Shown here piece after piece: positions 24,763 through 34,347 of a stretch of 64,000 nucleotides of DNA. The DNA comes from Acidobacteriota bacterium (GTDB taxonomy: Bacteria; Acidobacteriota; Blastocatellia; RBC074): positions 1-64,000 of the forward strand of contig JACPYM010000088.1 in assembly GCA_016196035.1 (NCBI GenBank). Direction: 5' to 3'. The notes beneath the pieces are model-generated. The model had not been told where the DNA came from. It made no database searches and saw only the letters and a list, made by a program, of their open reading frames with translations. The position numbers and the translations under genes were made by a program. How positions within the stretch are numbered: the stretch's first letter is position 1; each line of letters opens with the position of its first letter.

Positions 24763-26703
24763 ATGCCGACTTTCACACCGCAACTCGACGCCACGCCGTT
24801 GGCCATCAAACTCGCGCCGTCGCCGTTTCCCTACCAGTTCACCGAACTCGTCAACTTTCGCGGCGATTTCGATCAAAGCGTGCGACCCGGCGAAGTCGTC
24901 AATCCCAAGGGCCTAGCCTATCACCCGCAACTGGATCGTTTGCTGGTTTCGCTTTCGCCTTACAACACGGCAGGCGAACCGCGCATTCAGCAATTGAATC
25001 AGGTCGAACGCAACAGCACCCGGCGGCGCTTTGCGCCCACCTACACCATGTTTCGCGCGGTCGAAGCCAAAATCGCCATTGTTCCGCTGAGCGGCCCGCC
25101 TGTGGCGGCGGGCTTCACGCCCGGCGAAATCTTTGTCGGGCGTGGGCCGAATACAGAGGTCTCGCGGCTGTCGGCCCAGGGCGACGTGCTGGCCGATGTC
25201 TTTGCCAATTTCGGCGCGGGCGGCGGCATGTGGGGCGCGCTCACCTTTGATACCGAGGGCAGTTTTGGCGGGCGGATGATTGCCGCCAGCGCCGAAGGCA
25301 AAATCTTTTTGGTTTCGGCGACGGGCGCGTTTACCGAACTCATTGACCTGCAACTGCGGTTGGAAGGCGCCACCGTCGCGCCGCCCACGTTTGGCCCGCT
25401 GGCGCAACAGCTCATCGTCGGCGTCGAAGGATATGGCGACCAGGACATGCACGGCGGCGAAATTTACGCCATCAATGCCGCCGGGAAAGTCACCATGCTG
25501 GCCAACATCGGGTACGCCGTCGAACACCTAGAATTCATTCCGCCGCAAAGCGGCACGTACTATCAAAACGAAATCTGCTTTGACCGCGAACGCGAGAACC
25601 GCCTCTTGAGCGTGAGCGCCAGCCAGTTTCTCAACCGCCTGGGCCGCCTGATCGCCGTCAATGAATTGACGGGCGAGTTGACCGAGATTGCCTGGGAGGG
25701 CGCGCGTTACACGCAACAATCCGTCGGCACAGTGCCGGGCCGCTGGTCTTCGGCGGGCTTTTTTATCCAGGGCACCGAACTCGAGGCTGGCTGTTTTGCA
25801 GTGCGCGCGCCGGTCGTGCCCAAGTGGACGGATTGGGCGCTGCTGCCCGGCACGCTGGTGACAGATCGCGCCCCCAGCGTGGCGGCGAGCGTGTACGGCG
25901 ATTTGTATGCCTTCACGGTCAGCCAAACCAACCGCCACGTTTTTTCGAATCACATGCGCCGCCAGGACGCGGTGTGGGAGGGATGGCAGGAAGAATCCGC
26001 GCTGCCCGCGCAACCGCTGGTCACGCCGCACGCGCTGAGCAGCACCCAGCACAACGCCGTCGTCTATGCCTTTGGCGTGCTGAGCGACGGACGCATTCAA
26101 CAACGCGTCGTCATCAGCGACAACGAGGCCTTTGGCCCGCAAGCTTGGCACGATGTGCCCGGTGGGATGCTGACCACTACAGCGGTTGCTTCCGGCGTAG
26201 CCAACGGACGGCTGGTGCTGTGCGCGTTGGGACAGAACCAGGGAATTTTCCTCAACGAATTGCAGCCCGGCGGACGCGCCTGGAGCGGCTGGTCTGAAAT
26301 CCCCGGCGGGGGCCGCACGGATGTCACGCCGACTGTCGCGACGTTTCAGGATGAACTCTACGTTTTTATCAAGGGCCTGACGTCGCGCCGCATCCTGGTC
26401 AAAACGCGTTCGGCGGACGGCGTCTGGACGCCTTGGGCCGAAGTGCCTGGTGCGGGCCGCGCCGATGCGCCAATCAGCGCGGTCAGCACACAGGAACAGC
26501 TTTACCTGTTCATCAAACAACCCGAAACACGCGCGCCCCTGGTCAATATCGCCAGCCCCACCGGCACCTGGAGCGGCTGGTTGCCTATTCCGAATGGCGG
26601 CTCGACCGACGCGGCGCTGGCGGCCACGGCAGTTGAAAATCGGGTTTACCTGTTTGCAAAAGGAATTGATGACCGGCGGATTTGGGTGCGGATGACGCTG
26701 TAG
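24763..26703 (+). CDS. Beta-propeller protein with C-terminal PLL/lectin-like repeats
   Basis: 646 residues. The first about 350 residues look like a propeller of NHL or gluconolactonase type (NPKGLAYHPQLDRLLVSLSP, GEIYAINAAGKVTMLANIGY). The second half has at least five repeats built on W-x-x-W, P-G-G-G-x-x-T/D and LYxFxKG (AWSGWSEIPGGGRTDVTP, LYVFIKGLTSRRILVKT, WTPWAEVPGAGRADAPI, WSGWLPIPNGGSTDAAL), as in PLL-type bacterial lectins. No signal peptide follows the chosen ATG; the open frame extends upstream but without a convincing start. A carbohydrate-binding role is inferred from the repeats. Confidence 0.85.
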   Translation: MPTFTPQLDATPLAIKLAPSPFPYQFTELVNFRGDFDQSVRPGEVVNPKGLAYHPQLDRLLVSLSPYNTAGEPRIQQLNQVERNSTRRRFAPTYTMFRAVEAKIAIVPLSGPPVAAGFTPGEIFVGRGPNTEVSRLSAQGDVLADVFANFGAGGGMWGALTFDTEGSFGGRMIAASAEGKIFLVSATGAFTELIDLQLRLEGATVAPPTFGPLAQQLIVGVEGYGDQDMHGGEIYAINAAGKVTMLANIGYAVEHLEFIPPQSGTYYQNEICFDRERENRLLSVSASQFLNRLGRLIAVNELTGELTEIAWEGARYTQQSVGTVPGRWSSAGFFIQGTELEAGCFAVRAPVVPKWTDWALLPGTLVTDRAPSVAASVYGDLYAFTVSQTNRHVFSNHMRRQDAVWEGWQEESALPAQPLVTPHALSSTQHNAVVYAFGVLSDGRIQQRVVISDNEAFGPQAWHDVPGGMLTTTAVASGVANGRLVLCALGQNQGIFLNELQPGGRAWSGWSEIPGGGRTDVTPTVATFQDELYVFIKGLTSRRILVKTRSADGVWTPWAEVPGAGRADAPISAVSTQEQLYLFIKQPETRAPLVNIASPTGTWSGWLPIPNGGSTDAALAATAVENRVYLFAKGIDDRRIWVRMTL

Positions 26704-26750
26704 GCAAGCGCGTAAAACGTCTTTCAGACAAATCAGGCGCACCTGTCAAT

Positions 26751-26932
26751 TTAGATCAGGTTTCATTTCCGTGTACGGGAAAAGTCGCGCGGCGCGCACG
26801 GTACCGCGCGCGTGAGCAAGCGGAGCCTGGGCGGTTCAGCCAACGGCGCAAGCTTGACGCGCCGCTTGCTCACGCGCGCGGTACCGTCCCAGCACAACGC
26901 GCTCCCGTAAACGCAATGGCAAACCGCTTTAG
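26751..26932. repeat. Family A palindromic element, complete (copy A4)
   Basis: It begins TTAGATCAGGTTTCA and ends AAACCGCTTTAG. The core arms are ACCGCGCGCGTGAGCAAGCG (26812-26831 region) and its reverse complement near 26862-26883. It separates convergent genes. The last bases supply the TAA stop of the HPrK-like gene (26929-26931). Confidence 0.92.
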
Positions 26933-27969
26933 CCCAAACCGGCCACACGCTCAGCCGCCATCTCAACACACAACACGGCGGCGGCGACCTGCGGCTCTTG
27001 CCACAAATCGCGCCCGCTGTGAAACCGAAATGCGCGCGCGTTCTGCATTAATTGCGCCAGCCCCGCGAATTGGCGCGCCGTGTGCGCCCGCCAAAGCTGC
27101 AAATAGACGCTTTGTTCGGCCAGCTTGAGCAAAGCCGCGCTCGCGGGCACAGATTCTAAGCGGCTATGCGCCAGCTCAGTGATTTGCGGCAGAACAATGG
27201 CGGCCACCTTGGCGAAAGGCTGTTGCGCCAATTCCTCGGTGCCAAAAAATTCCAACGCTCCAACGCAGGCGCGACCCAGATAGCGGTGCCGCACAGATGC
27301 GGCGGCCAATTGCGGCCAACGCGCCAGCAGTTGCTCATCCACATGAAATTCCTTGCGCAACGGCCAGCAACGGAGCGCCCCGCCTTGCGTATCCAGCAAC
27401 AAAGAATCGTCGGCCAGCGGTTGCCAACCGGCCAGGCCCAAGGCCGTCGTCAACGTCGTCTTGCCTGCACGGGGCGAGCCTGGGAACAAACAGAGTTGGC
27501 CCGCTGGTGATAGCACAGCAGCAGCGTGCAGGTGATAAACGCCGCGCGCCCGCAACAACAAGAGCAACGGAAACAGCGTGTAAGTATTCGCCAAAATGCG
27601 CGGGATTTCCAGCGCCGCAGGGGTGATGTAACCCGTGCCGCAACCTGCCGCTGTATCCAAATGAAAGGCCGCGACGCCCGCGTCAAAATAGAACTGGCTG
27701 GCTTCGCCGCCCTCGGTCACGGCGGTGTGCCAAAGACGCAGCGCACCGGTGTGAGAAAAGAGCCGGGCCTTGTCAGGCAGCAGACTTTCGCGCCCGGGCA
27801 AGGTCTCGCAAAACTCCAAGGTCAACTGAAGGGCTGGCGTAGCGGCTGACGTGGTTTTGCTTTCGGGTTGGTAGTAGCGAAAGTAATCAGCCAGCAGATC
27901 AAGCAAGACTGTTGAACTGGAAGCAAGCTGGATTGGAATTTCAGCAAGTGAAAAATGCAGGGCGGGCAT
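26929..27969 (-). CDS. HPr kinase/phosphorylase-like ATPase next to PqqD-like gene
   Basis: About 346 residues from the ATG of MPALHFSL; a TTG 120 nt upstream, inside the preceding gene, is possible but unattractive. The HPrK-type C-terminal half shows LHAAAV, Walker A GSPRAGKTT (164-172) and the Asp pair LADDSLLLD (187-193). There is no HPr gene or PTS component near. HPrK homologues of this kind occur in RiPP clusters, the best known phosphorylating the C-terminal Ser of the lasso peptide paeninodin. It follows the PqqD-like gene by 88 nt. Its stop codon is contributed by the end of the A4 repeat. Kinase activity and target are inferred. Confidence 0.85.
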   Translation of the reverse strand: MPALHFSLAEIPIQLASSSTVLLDLLADYFRYYQPESKTTSAATPALQLTLEFCETLPGRESLLPDKARLFSHTGALRLWHTAVTEGGEASQFYFDAGVAAFHLDTAAGCGTGYITPAALEIPRILANTYTLFPLLLLLRARGVYHLHAAAVLSPAGQLCLFPGSPRAGKTTLTTALGLAGWQPLADDSLLLDTQGGALRCWPLRKEFHVDEQLLARWPQLAAASVRHRYLGRACVGALEFFGTEELAQQPFAKVAAIVLPQITELAHSRLESVPASAALLKLAEQSVYLQLWRAHTARQFAGLAQLMQNARAFRFHSGRDLWQEPQVAAAVLCVEMAAERVAGLG

Positions 27970-28057
27970 GCCAGGAAGGATAACACGCGGGCTGAGCCGT
28001 TGCTGATCTTCAGCCCGCCTTGCTGCAAACGGTGCTGCCAGCGGCGTTACAAGCGGC

Positions 28058-28483
28058 TTAACCACCGGTGATGGCCGACGGGCCGACAATCGCGGAGCCG
28101 GACAAAACCACCGAGGTCAGCGCATTGGAAAGTTTGAGTTGCGGCGCTTCGTAAGGCGGCAAATCGCTGCTGGGGGTAAAGGCGCGGGCCACGGCGGCCT
28201 GGGCGTTGGTGTATTCGATCAAGCCGTTGCGCGCCATTTCGGCCAACCAGTCGCGCGTGTTGCGTTCGGCTTGCGCGAGGTCGAGTTTGAAAGCCGATGC
28301 CAGCGCGGCGCTCAGAGCCTCGGCGGTTTGCGCGGCACCTGACCGCAGATTCTTCCAAAGCAGGATGGCTGCGGCGTTGAGCGTGTAATAGTGCAGATTT
28401 TCCAGGTCGAGGATGATGGCCTCGCGATCATCCTGCAATTCGGTGAATGAAGCCTGTGCTTTGGGAGTAATCGTCTGTTGCAT
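28058..28483 (-). CDS. PqqD-like (RRE) protein with C-terminal precursor-like tail
   Basis: 141 residues. Residues about 15-92 match the PqqD/RiPP-recognition-element fold (AIILDLENLHYYTLNAAAIL, AERNTRDWLAEMARNGLIEY). A linker is followed by YEAPQL (111-116), which fits the Y-x-x-P-x-L leader motif that RREs bind in lasso-type precursors. The final stretch, SVVLSGSAIVGPSAITGG, is small, Ser/Gly/Thr-rich and has no acidic residue, so an ordinary lasso ring (needs Asp or Glu) is not possible. It may be a self-presenting RiPP precursor or simply an extended PqqD. It is the first gene of a pair with the HPrK-like ATPase. Confidence 0.85.
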   Translation of the reverse strand: MQQTITPKAQASFTELQDDREAIILDLENLHYYTLNAAAILLWKNLRSGAAQTAEALSAALASAFKLDLAQAERNTRDWLAEMARNGLIEYTNAQAAVARAFTPSSDLPPYEAPQLKLSNALTSVVLSGSAIVGPSAITGG

Positions 28484-28534
28484 TTGAGTTTCTCTCTGCT
28501 GCTAAAGCTGGGGGAATTGTCTCAAGTCGGGAAC

Positions 28535-28718
28535 TTAGATCGGTTTTCACTTCGGTGTAGGGTAAAAGCCGCGCAATGGGACAGTACCGCGCGCGTGAGC
28601 AAGCGGCGCGTCAAGTCTGGCGGACTGGTACAGTAGCGCAGTCTCCGCTTGCTCACGCGCGCGGTACTGTCCCGGCATTACGCGCCCTTGCCGTACACGC
28701 AATTGAAATCCGACCTAG
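28535..28718. repeat. Family A palindromic element, complete (copy A5)
   Basis: It runs from TTAGATCGGTTTTCA to GAAATCCGACCTAG. The core arms are GGGACAGTACCGCGCGCGTG with AGCAAGCGG, and the complement after the loop. It lies between two minus-strand genes, and its last bases supply the TAG stop of the TolB-like gene (28715-28717). Confidence 0.92.
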
Positions 28719-29656
28719 GGCCGGCGTTGTGGCAGCGCCGGTTCCACCAGAAATATCGCCCCGTCATCCAGCCCTGCGCTATGCGTCAACCGTTCGAGCG
28801 CCCCGGTGTTGAGCGAGAGCAGGTATAACTCGGCATCGCCGTCACGTTGCGAAGTAAAAAGCAGGCGATCACCGCGCGGCGATAATGCCGGGCTGCTGTC
28901 ACCGCCATCGGTCAAGAGCCGGAAACTGCCGCTGCGCACATCCGCCAAGGCAATGCCGGTGAGTGTAGTTTTGGTGTTGGCTGATGTAAAGACGAGTTGC
29001 CGGCCATCGGCGCTCCAATTCAGCCCGCCGACTGGTTGCGCGGCGGCGGTCAGTTGGCGCAAAGCACCGGTGGCGAGGTTGATCAGCCAAATCTCTTCGA
29101 CACCGCTGCGGTCGGAAACAAACGCGACTTGGGTGCCGTCGGGTGAAAGGGCGGGACAATAATCGCGATGCGTGCCGTCATTCGCCAACACCGTCTGCCG
29201 CCCGCCGCCATTGACCGTCATCAATTCCAACCCCGCACCTGAAGCAAAAGCGACCAGCGCGCCGCTGGCGGAGATCGTCGGCGAGACTTCGTCCACGCCA
29301 TTCATCGTCAGCCGTTGCAGCCCGACCAGCGTGGGGCGGCGCGAACGCCAGGCGCTGGCGACCTGAGCGGTGAACAATTCAAAGTTACTGCCCTCTTGCG
29401 CGGCAAACACCAACTCGCGCGAACCGGACGAAGCCGACGGAATCAGATGGCCGCGCCCCGTACTGGTCAACTGGCTGACCTGATGCGTCTGTAAGTTGAT
29501 GGCAAAGAGCTCCGCCGCGCCTTCGCGTTGCGAGACAAAGACGGCGTAGTTGCTTTCACTCACGGCCTCAGCCTGAGCGCGGGCGGCAGACACAGCGCCC
29601 AACACAATCAACCCAGCCAACAATCCACGCATCATTACCATCGGGATGTTTTTCAT
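28715..29656 (-). CDS. Secreted TolB-like WD40/PD40 beta-propeller protein
   Basis: 313 residues. A signal peptide ends near VSAARAQA. Six or so PD40 blades follow (YAVFVSQREGAAELFAINLQ, RDYCPALSPDGTQVAFVSDR, GGLNWSADGRQLVFTSAN, SPALSPRGDRLLFTSQRDGD), as in the C-terminal domain of TolB. The N-terminal TolB domain is absent. It probably binds a partner in the periplasm. It stands 71 nt downstream of the giant NHL protein on the same strand. Its stop codon is part of the A5 repeat end. Confidence 0.92.
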   Translation of the reverse strand: MKNIPMVMMRGLLAGLIVLGAVSAARAQAEAVSESNYAVFVSQREGAAELFAINLQTHQVSQLTSTGRGHLIPSASSGSRELVFAAQEGSNFELFTAQVASAWRSRRPTLVGLQRLTMNGVDEVSPTISASGALVAFASGAGLELMTVNGGGRQTVLANDGTHRDYCPALSPDGTQVAFVSDRSGVEEIWLINLATGALRQLTAAAQPVGGLNWSADGRQLVFTSANTKTTLTGIALADVRSGSFRLLTDGGDSSPALSPRGDRLLFTSQRDGDAELYLLSLNTGALERLTHSAGLDDGAIFLVEPALPQRRP

Positions 29657-29727
29657 AATGCTTCCTCAGTACCAAACCGCTACCAGACTCAGGCGCGGCA
29701 CTCACTTTGTCAAAAACGCAAACCCGT

Positions 29728-32700
29728 CTAGCGCAAGCGGCGCACGGCGTCATTCTTAGGATCGCAGAAATAAATTTCGCCATTCAGGCCCAGGGCAATT
29801 CCGACAAACTGTTCCACCGGGGCCTTGGTGCCAAAGGTCGAAACCAGAATCTGCGAGGCGTCCAGATTCATTTGCGCCAGATTGGCCGGGCCAAAGTCGC
29901 CTGCATAACCGGGGCCGCCCGTTCCGGCGATGGCTGCTGGCGAAGCCGTATTGCCGCTGATCGTCAGCCGCAGGATTTTGCTATCGCCCGTATTGGTCAG
30001 ATAAACCACGCCGTTGGCATCCACCACCAGATCACGCGGTCGGTTGAGCAGATTGCCCGACAGCAAGGTCACAAAGTTATTCGTGGTGCTGGCCGTGTCC
30101 GAATTGGCATCCGGATTTTGGCGGCGCAAGAGGCGATGGGTCAAGGTATCCACGACCAACAAGCGGCCCGTCGCATCAAAGGCCAAGCCGGTATACATAT
30201 TGCTCGGCGGTTGCGTCAGCGCCAGAATCGTCGCCCCCGGTAATTCCGACAACGTCGAAACGGCACCACTCGCGCGCCGGATGCGGCGCACCCGGCTGTT
30301 GCCACAATCCGCGATATAAAAATCGCCCGTGATCGGCGAAATCGCAATGTCGGACGCGCCCACAAATTTGGCGTTGCGCACATCCGGGCCATCATTCACG
30401 TCTTTGTTGGTGTCTACGCCGCCGCCAAAGACGACTTTGATATAGCCCGCCGGAACCGAGATTTCGTTGGAAGTCCCCGCAAAGAAAACGACAGGTTGAT
30501 TGGTCGTATTGATGAAGCGGATGACACTGGTGCGGCGGTTAATCGGTGCCGCCAAGGTACCGGGCAAGGAAGGTCCGCGTTTGGTGTCCACGACGAAGAC
30601 GCCCTGCGCAGTGACAAGCAAGCCTGAAGGCGTATCGAACCCCGCTTGGATCGCCGGGACATCATCCGTGCCACCACCTTCGATTTTGCCGACATCGCGA
30701 TTCACCGTGACGATGGTGCCAGGCGGAACCGTCAATTGCTCCGTTTGCGATAGGCTGCCAAAGAGCGTGATCGGTGCATTGGTGCGATTTACATAACGGA
30801 GCTTGCTGTTGAGTGTGTCGGCAATCCACAAACTCCCATTGGTTGGATCAACAGCAATACCGCCCGGCGATTTGAGCTCCGCGCTCGTCGCCAGCCCGCC
30901 GTCATAGGGCGTGGACCCACCAGTGCCAGCCACGGTGTTGATCACATTGGCGGGCACGATCAAACCGGCGATTTCGGCCTGACTGCCGCTCAAATTGACA
31001 AAGCGCAACCGGCCCCGGGCGACCAACACCTGATCGCAAATATAAATACCCTTGGCATCCGCCGTGATGGAAGCGAGAGGAATATCCGCCGACGAACTGA
31101 CCAGATTAAGCAAGCCATTTGCCGCAGGCCCGCCATCGCCACAACTGTTCGACGAGTAATCACAGAAAACTTCGATATTGCCGACGACTTTGGGGGCGCT
31201 CTGCCCTTCCACCACGACAAGCTGGTGCGCACTGCCGAGGGCGATGTAAACCTTGTTATTCAAGACGGCCAAGCCTGAAGGGAAAGGCGGGCGCGCATAA
31301 GCGCCGATGGGTGAATTGCGATCAGCCGTGAATTGCGCCACCAGCGAAGCCAGCCCCGCGCCATCCACCTTGATCACGCGCCCGTGTCCGGTGTCCGCAA
31401 TAAACGTATTGCCCGCCGGATCGGTCGCCACGGCACGTGGGGTCAACAACGGAATTCCGGTTGCTGGGCCGGCCACAAATGGCTCAATGGCTTTGGTGTT
31501 GACGCCTGTGCTGGCGAAGACAGAGGCGTTCCCACCCGTGGCGGGAATACGGTAAACCCGATGTTGCCCGGTGGTCGCATCCGCTACCAGCACATCGCCA
31601 TTCGGTTTCACCGCCAGCCCATTCAAGGTCGGGCCAAACTGCGAGTCAATCGAGAAAGTACCCACGCGCCCAGCACCGGTAGTTTGACCGTTGATCACGA
31701 TGCTGCTCGTCGAAACATTGACGAAACGGATCTGGGAACCGCCCTGATCAATAAAATAAACGACATCCCCTGTGCCGGGACTAACCGCCAACCCCGTAAC
31801 CTTGCCTAAATCAGCGGTCAACGCCAGGGTGTTGTCCAACAAATCAACGCCGCCACCAGCCACCGCGCGCACCGTCCCGCCCGCGATCTTGATGCCGGCC
31901 AGGGTGACGGCATTCCGCGTCGTGTTCAAAAAACGCAACAGCGGAGTGCGGTTGGTCACCTGATCAACAAAATAGATGCCCCGGCCCTGCGGGTCAGCGG
32001 CGGCCAGGACGGGGGAAACGAGCGTCGTTTTGACCCCGACATTGCCATCGCCATACAGTCCGCCCGCTACCGTATCAATCAGCAAATTGGCATTGCCACT
32101 GCCGGTCGTGCCGCCGGTGTTGAGCAACGAACCCGATAATTCGACGACGCCGCCCGTCGAGCTATTGTTGATTTGCGAATTACGCACCGACAAATTGGAG
32201 CCGTCCGAAATCACCGCGCCTTTGCCCTGATCGCTACTGCCGCCATTGAGTACGCGCACAAAAAACAGCAGCGAACTGCTGGTGGCGTTACGCGCAAAAA
32301 AGAGCGCACCGAAATTGCCGCCCCCTGTGAGCTTGTCAAAGGTGATATATCGCGCCGCACCTTGCCCTGCGCCAGGCACCTGATTGACACCGGCAAAGCC
32401 GTTAGCCGCCAAACCACCCACACGATTCAAGCCGTAATCACCGGCCTGCAAATCCATGCCCGCATCAAGTTGGATGACGGCACCTGGGCCAATCGTCAAT
32501 TCAGCGGGCGGCGCGGGCGGCACAGCGCCGACAATCGAGGGATTGGTGTTGCTGCCGCGAATTTGAATGGGCGTGTCGCCTTGCCCAACCAGCACCCCGG
32601 AGCGCGTAAAATCGTTGGTTGCTGCCGGGATTTGAATTACTGCGGCCACGCTGTCAGTGCCGGTAAACACGTTCGCCGCGCCATAAAAATAACTGGCGTC

Positions 32701-34347
32701 GGTGACAAACGTCCCCAGCGGCGCGGCATCCTGGCCGGTGGTCGCCGGGATTTCAAACAAACCCAGCGCCGCGTTGGCGCTGACAATCAAGGCCGCCGTG
32801 CCTGCCGCGACGCCGTTGTATTCGACGCGATTGCGGGTGAAGCCGGTCAATACATCGCCGCTGCCGCCCGCCGCCAATCCCGCGCCCGCGCTGTGCCGAG
32901 TGATACTGTCGGTAAACCGCAACGTGCGGCCCGAACCCGTGATGTCCAGATTCGGCTTGGCATTTGCGCCGCCGAATTCGACCACCACATTGCGCAGGGT
33001 GAGCGTGCTGCTTGATGCCGCCGTCGCATCAATGCCACCCCAGGCGCCTTGCACAGGTAAAGCCGCGCCCGGCGAACGCTGGGCTGTAAAAACGATGGGC
33101 GTGGCCGTCGCCACACTGGGAATCGCCACGCCTGGAATGCCGCCATTCGCCGTCAGATTGCCCGCCGCGCTGAGCAGCACGCGCGTATTGTTGGCCGCGT
33201 AAAAAACCGTGCCCGGTTGCACCGTGACATTGCTGGTGAAGGTCACATCGCTGCTGAGCAAAAACGGCCCCGTGTCCGGCAATGAAGTAACATTCCCGCT
33301 GAGCGTGTGGCCGCCATCGGGCACGCCCGTGACAATCAAACGCCGCGACAACGAACTGGAACCTGTGCCGCCTGGGGTGCCGCCCGCCAGCGTGACCCGC
33401 ACGCCGTAAACACCCGGTGCAGTCCCCGGCGGCACGGTGGCCGTGATTTGCGTCGCGTTGACCACCACCACATTGCTTAGCGTGGCCACAGAAGCCCCCG
33501 CGTTATTCAACAGGTTCACGGTCGGCGCACCGGTAAAATTCTGCCCGCGAATCACAATGCCCGCGCCGTTATTCGCATTGACTTGCACCGCCGCCGGATA
33601 AACGCTCTCTGCCGCGACACCCACATCGGCTAAGACGACAAAGGAAAAGAAAAACCGCGCGGGCGTGGTCGAAACGTCAAAAGACCACACCGCATTACTG
33701 GTGGCGCCGGATGCGATATTGCCGTAGGCGCGCGAAATGTTGAGGCTGCCTTGGTAGGGAATAAAACCGTCGTTGAAGTAAGAAAAGCCTGTTTGGCCCG
33801 GCGTGGCATTGGCATTTGGCAACGTGACTGTGCCATTGCACGGCGCATTTGTATCGGTGGGACAGACTTTGAATCTGGTGAAGAGCAGCCGCGTGTTGTA
33901 AAGGGTCACGGCGGCCTTGTTCATCAACTGAATCTCGCCAGAGATTTTCCCCGCCAAATCGCCGCTCTGGATGAATGTGCTGTTGACCACGGTGAACGTA
34001 AAGCCGGTATTGCGCGGGACTTCGCTGTTGGGATCAACGCGCACATTGCGTGTCCGTCCGTCGGCTGTGCGTTCCGTGCGCGCCGTTTGCAACACCATCT
34101 GCTTGGTGCGCGGATCGAAGGTGCCTTCATAATCCGCCACCACCGCCCCGGCTTCGGCGCCTGACGCTTGGTCTTGCAGCGGCCAGGCATTCAACTCAAG
34201 GGTCGTGACCGCCGCCGCGCGCGCCGCGCCAAAGTAACTCAAGCCCAAGGCGCCCACACCCGCCAACACCACGGCCAACAGCGCCGCTTGCAGCCTGGGG
34301 CGGGTTATCCGCCGCCGCCGCTTAATGACGATTTTGTGCTCAACCAT
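29728..34347 (-). CDS. Giant secreted protein with IPT/TIG, beta-helix-like and NHL repeats
   Basis: About 1,539 residues. I chose MVEHKIVIKRRRR, with AAAGGAG 11 nt upstream. A basic N-terminus and long signal segment (LQAALLAVVLAGVGALGLSY) lead into an N-terminal beta domain. An IPT/TIG domain follows (VIRGQNFTGAPTVNLLNNAG, ITATVPPGTAPGVYGVRV). Next is a long stretch with Asn/Ser/Gly-rich rungs like a right-handed beta-helix, then about ten NHL-type units (GIAVDPTNGSLWIADTLNSK, DIAISPITGDFYIADCGNSR, DLVVDANGVVYLTNTGDSK). It is a likely surface or extracellular protein for adhesion or ligand binding. The TolB-like gene follows 71 nt on. Confidence 0.92.
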   Translation of the reverse strand: MVEHKIVIKRRRRITRPRLQAALLAVVLAGVGALGLSYFGAARAAAVTTLELNAWPLQDQASGAEAGAVVADYEGTFDPRTKQMVLQTARTERTADGRTRNVRVDPNSEVPRNTGFTFTVVNSTFIQSGDLAGKISGEIQLMNKAAVTLYNTRLLFTRFKVCPTDTNAPCNGTVTLPNANATPGQTGFSYFNDGFIPYQGSLNISRAYGNIASGATSNAVWSFDVSTTPARFFFSFVVLADVGVAAESVYPAAVQVNANNGAGIVIRGQNFTGAPTVNLLNNAGASVATLSNVVVVNATQITATVPPGTAPGVYGVRVTLAGGTPGGTGSSSLSRRLIVTGVPDGGHTLSGNVTSLPDTGPFLLSSDVTFTSNVTVQPGTVFYAANNTRVLLSAAGNLTANGGIPGVAIPSVATATPIVFTAQRSPGAALPVQGAWGGIDATAASSSTLTLRNVVVEFGGANAKPNLDITGSGRTLRFTDSITRHSAGAGLAAGGSGDVLTGFTRNRVEYNGVAAGTAALIVSANAALGLFEIPATTGQDAAPLGTFVTDASYFYGAANVFTGTDSVAAVIQIPAATNDFTRSGVLVGQGDTPIQIRGSNTNPSIVGAVPPAPPAELTIGPGAVIQLDAGMDLQAGDYGLNRVGGLAANGFAGVNQVPGAGQGAARYITFDKLTGGGNFGALFFARNATSSSLLFFVRVLNGGSSDQGKGAVISDGSNLSVRNSQINNSSTGGVVELSGSLLNTGGTTGSGNANLLIDTVAGGLYGDGNVGVKTTLVSPVLAAADPQGRGIYFVDQVTNRTPLLRFLNTTRNAVTLAGIKIAGGTVRAVAGGGVDLLDNTLALTADLGKVTGLAVSPGTGDVVYFIDQGGSQIRFVNVSTSSIVINGQTTGAGRVGTFSIDSQFGPTLNGLAVKPNGDVLVADATTGQHRVYRIPATGGNASVFASTGVNTKAIEPFVAGPATGIPLLTPRAVATDPAGNTFIADTGHGRVIKVDGAGLASLVAQFTADRNSPIGAYARPPFPSGLAVLNNKVYIALGSAHQLVVVEGQSAPKVVGNIEVFCDYSSNSCGDGGPAANGLLNLVSSSADIPLASITADAKGIYICDQVLVARGRLRFVNLSGSQAEIAGLIVPANVINTVAGTGGSTPYDGGLATSAELKSPGGIAVDPTNGSLWIADTLNSKLRYVNRTNAPITLFGSLSQTEQLTVPPGTIVTVNRDVGKIEGGGTDDVPAIQAGFDTPSGLLVTAQGVFVVDTKRGPSLPGTLAAPINRRTSVIRFINTTNQPVVFFAGTSNEISVPAGYIKVVFGGGVDTNKDVNDGPDVRNAKFVGASDIAISPITGDFYIADCGNSRVRRIRRASGAVSTLSELPGATILALTQPPSNMYTGLAFDATGRLLVVDTLTHRLLRRQNPDANSDTASTTNNFVTLLSGNLLNRPRDLVVDANGVVYLTNTGDSKILRLTISGNTASPAAIAGTGGPGYAGDFGPANLAQMNLDASQILVSTFGTKAPVEQFVGIALGLNGEIYFCDPKNDAVRRLR

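Noticed and set aside
26929-27969. HPrK-like protein as a true HPr kinase of a PTS
   Set aside because: No HPr, EI or EII gene is in the window, and the domain lies at the C-terminus of an unrelated N-terminal half.
26929-28483. HPrK/PqqD pair as a standard lasso peptide cluster
   Set aside because: No asparagine-synthetase-like cyclase or transglutaminase-like protease is nearby, and the tail has no Asp or Glu for the ring.
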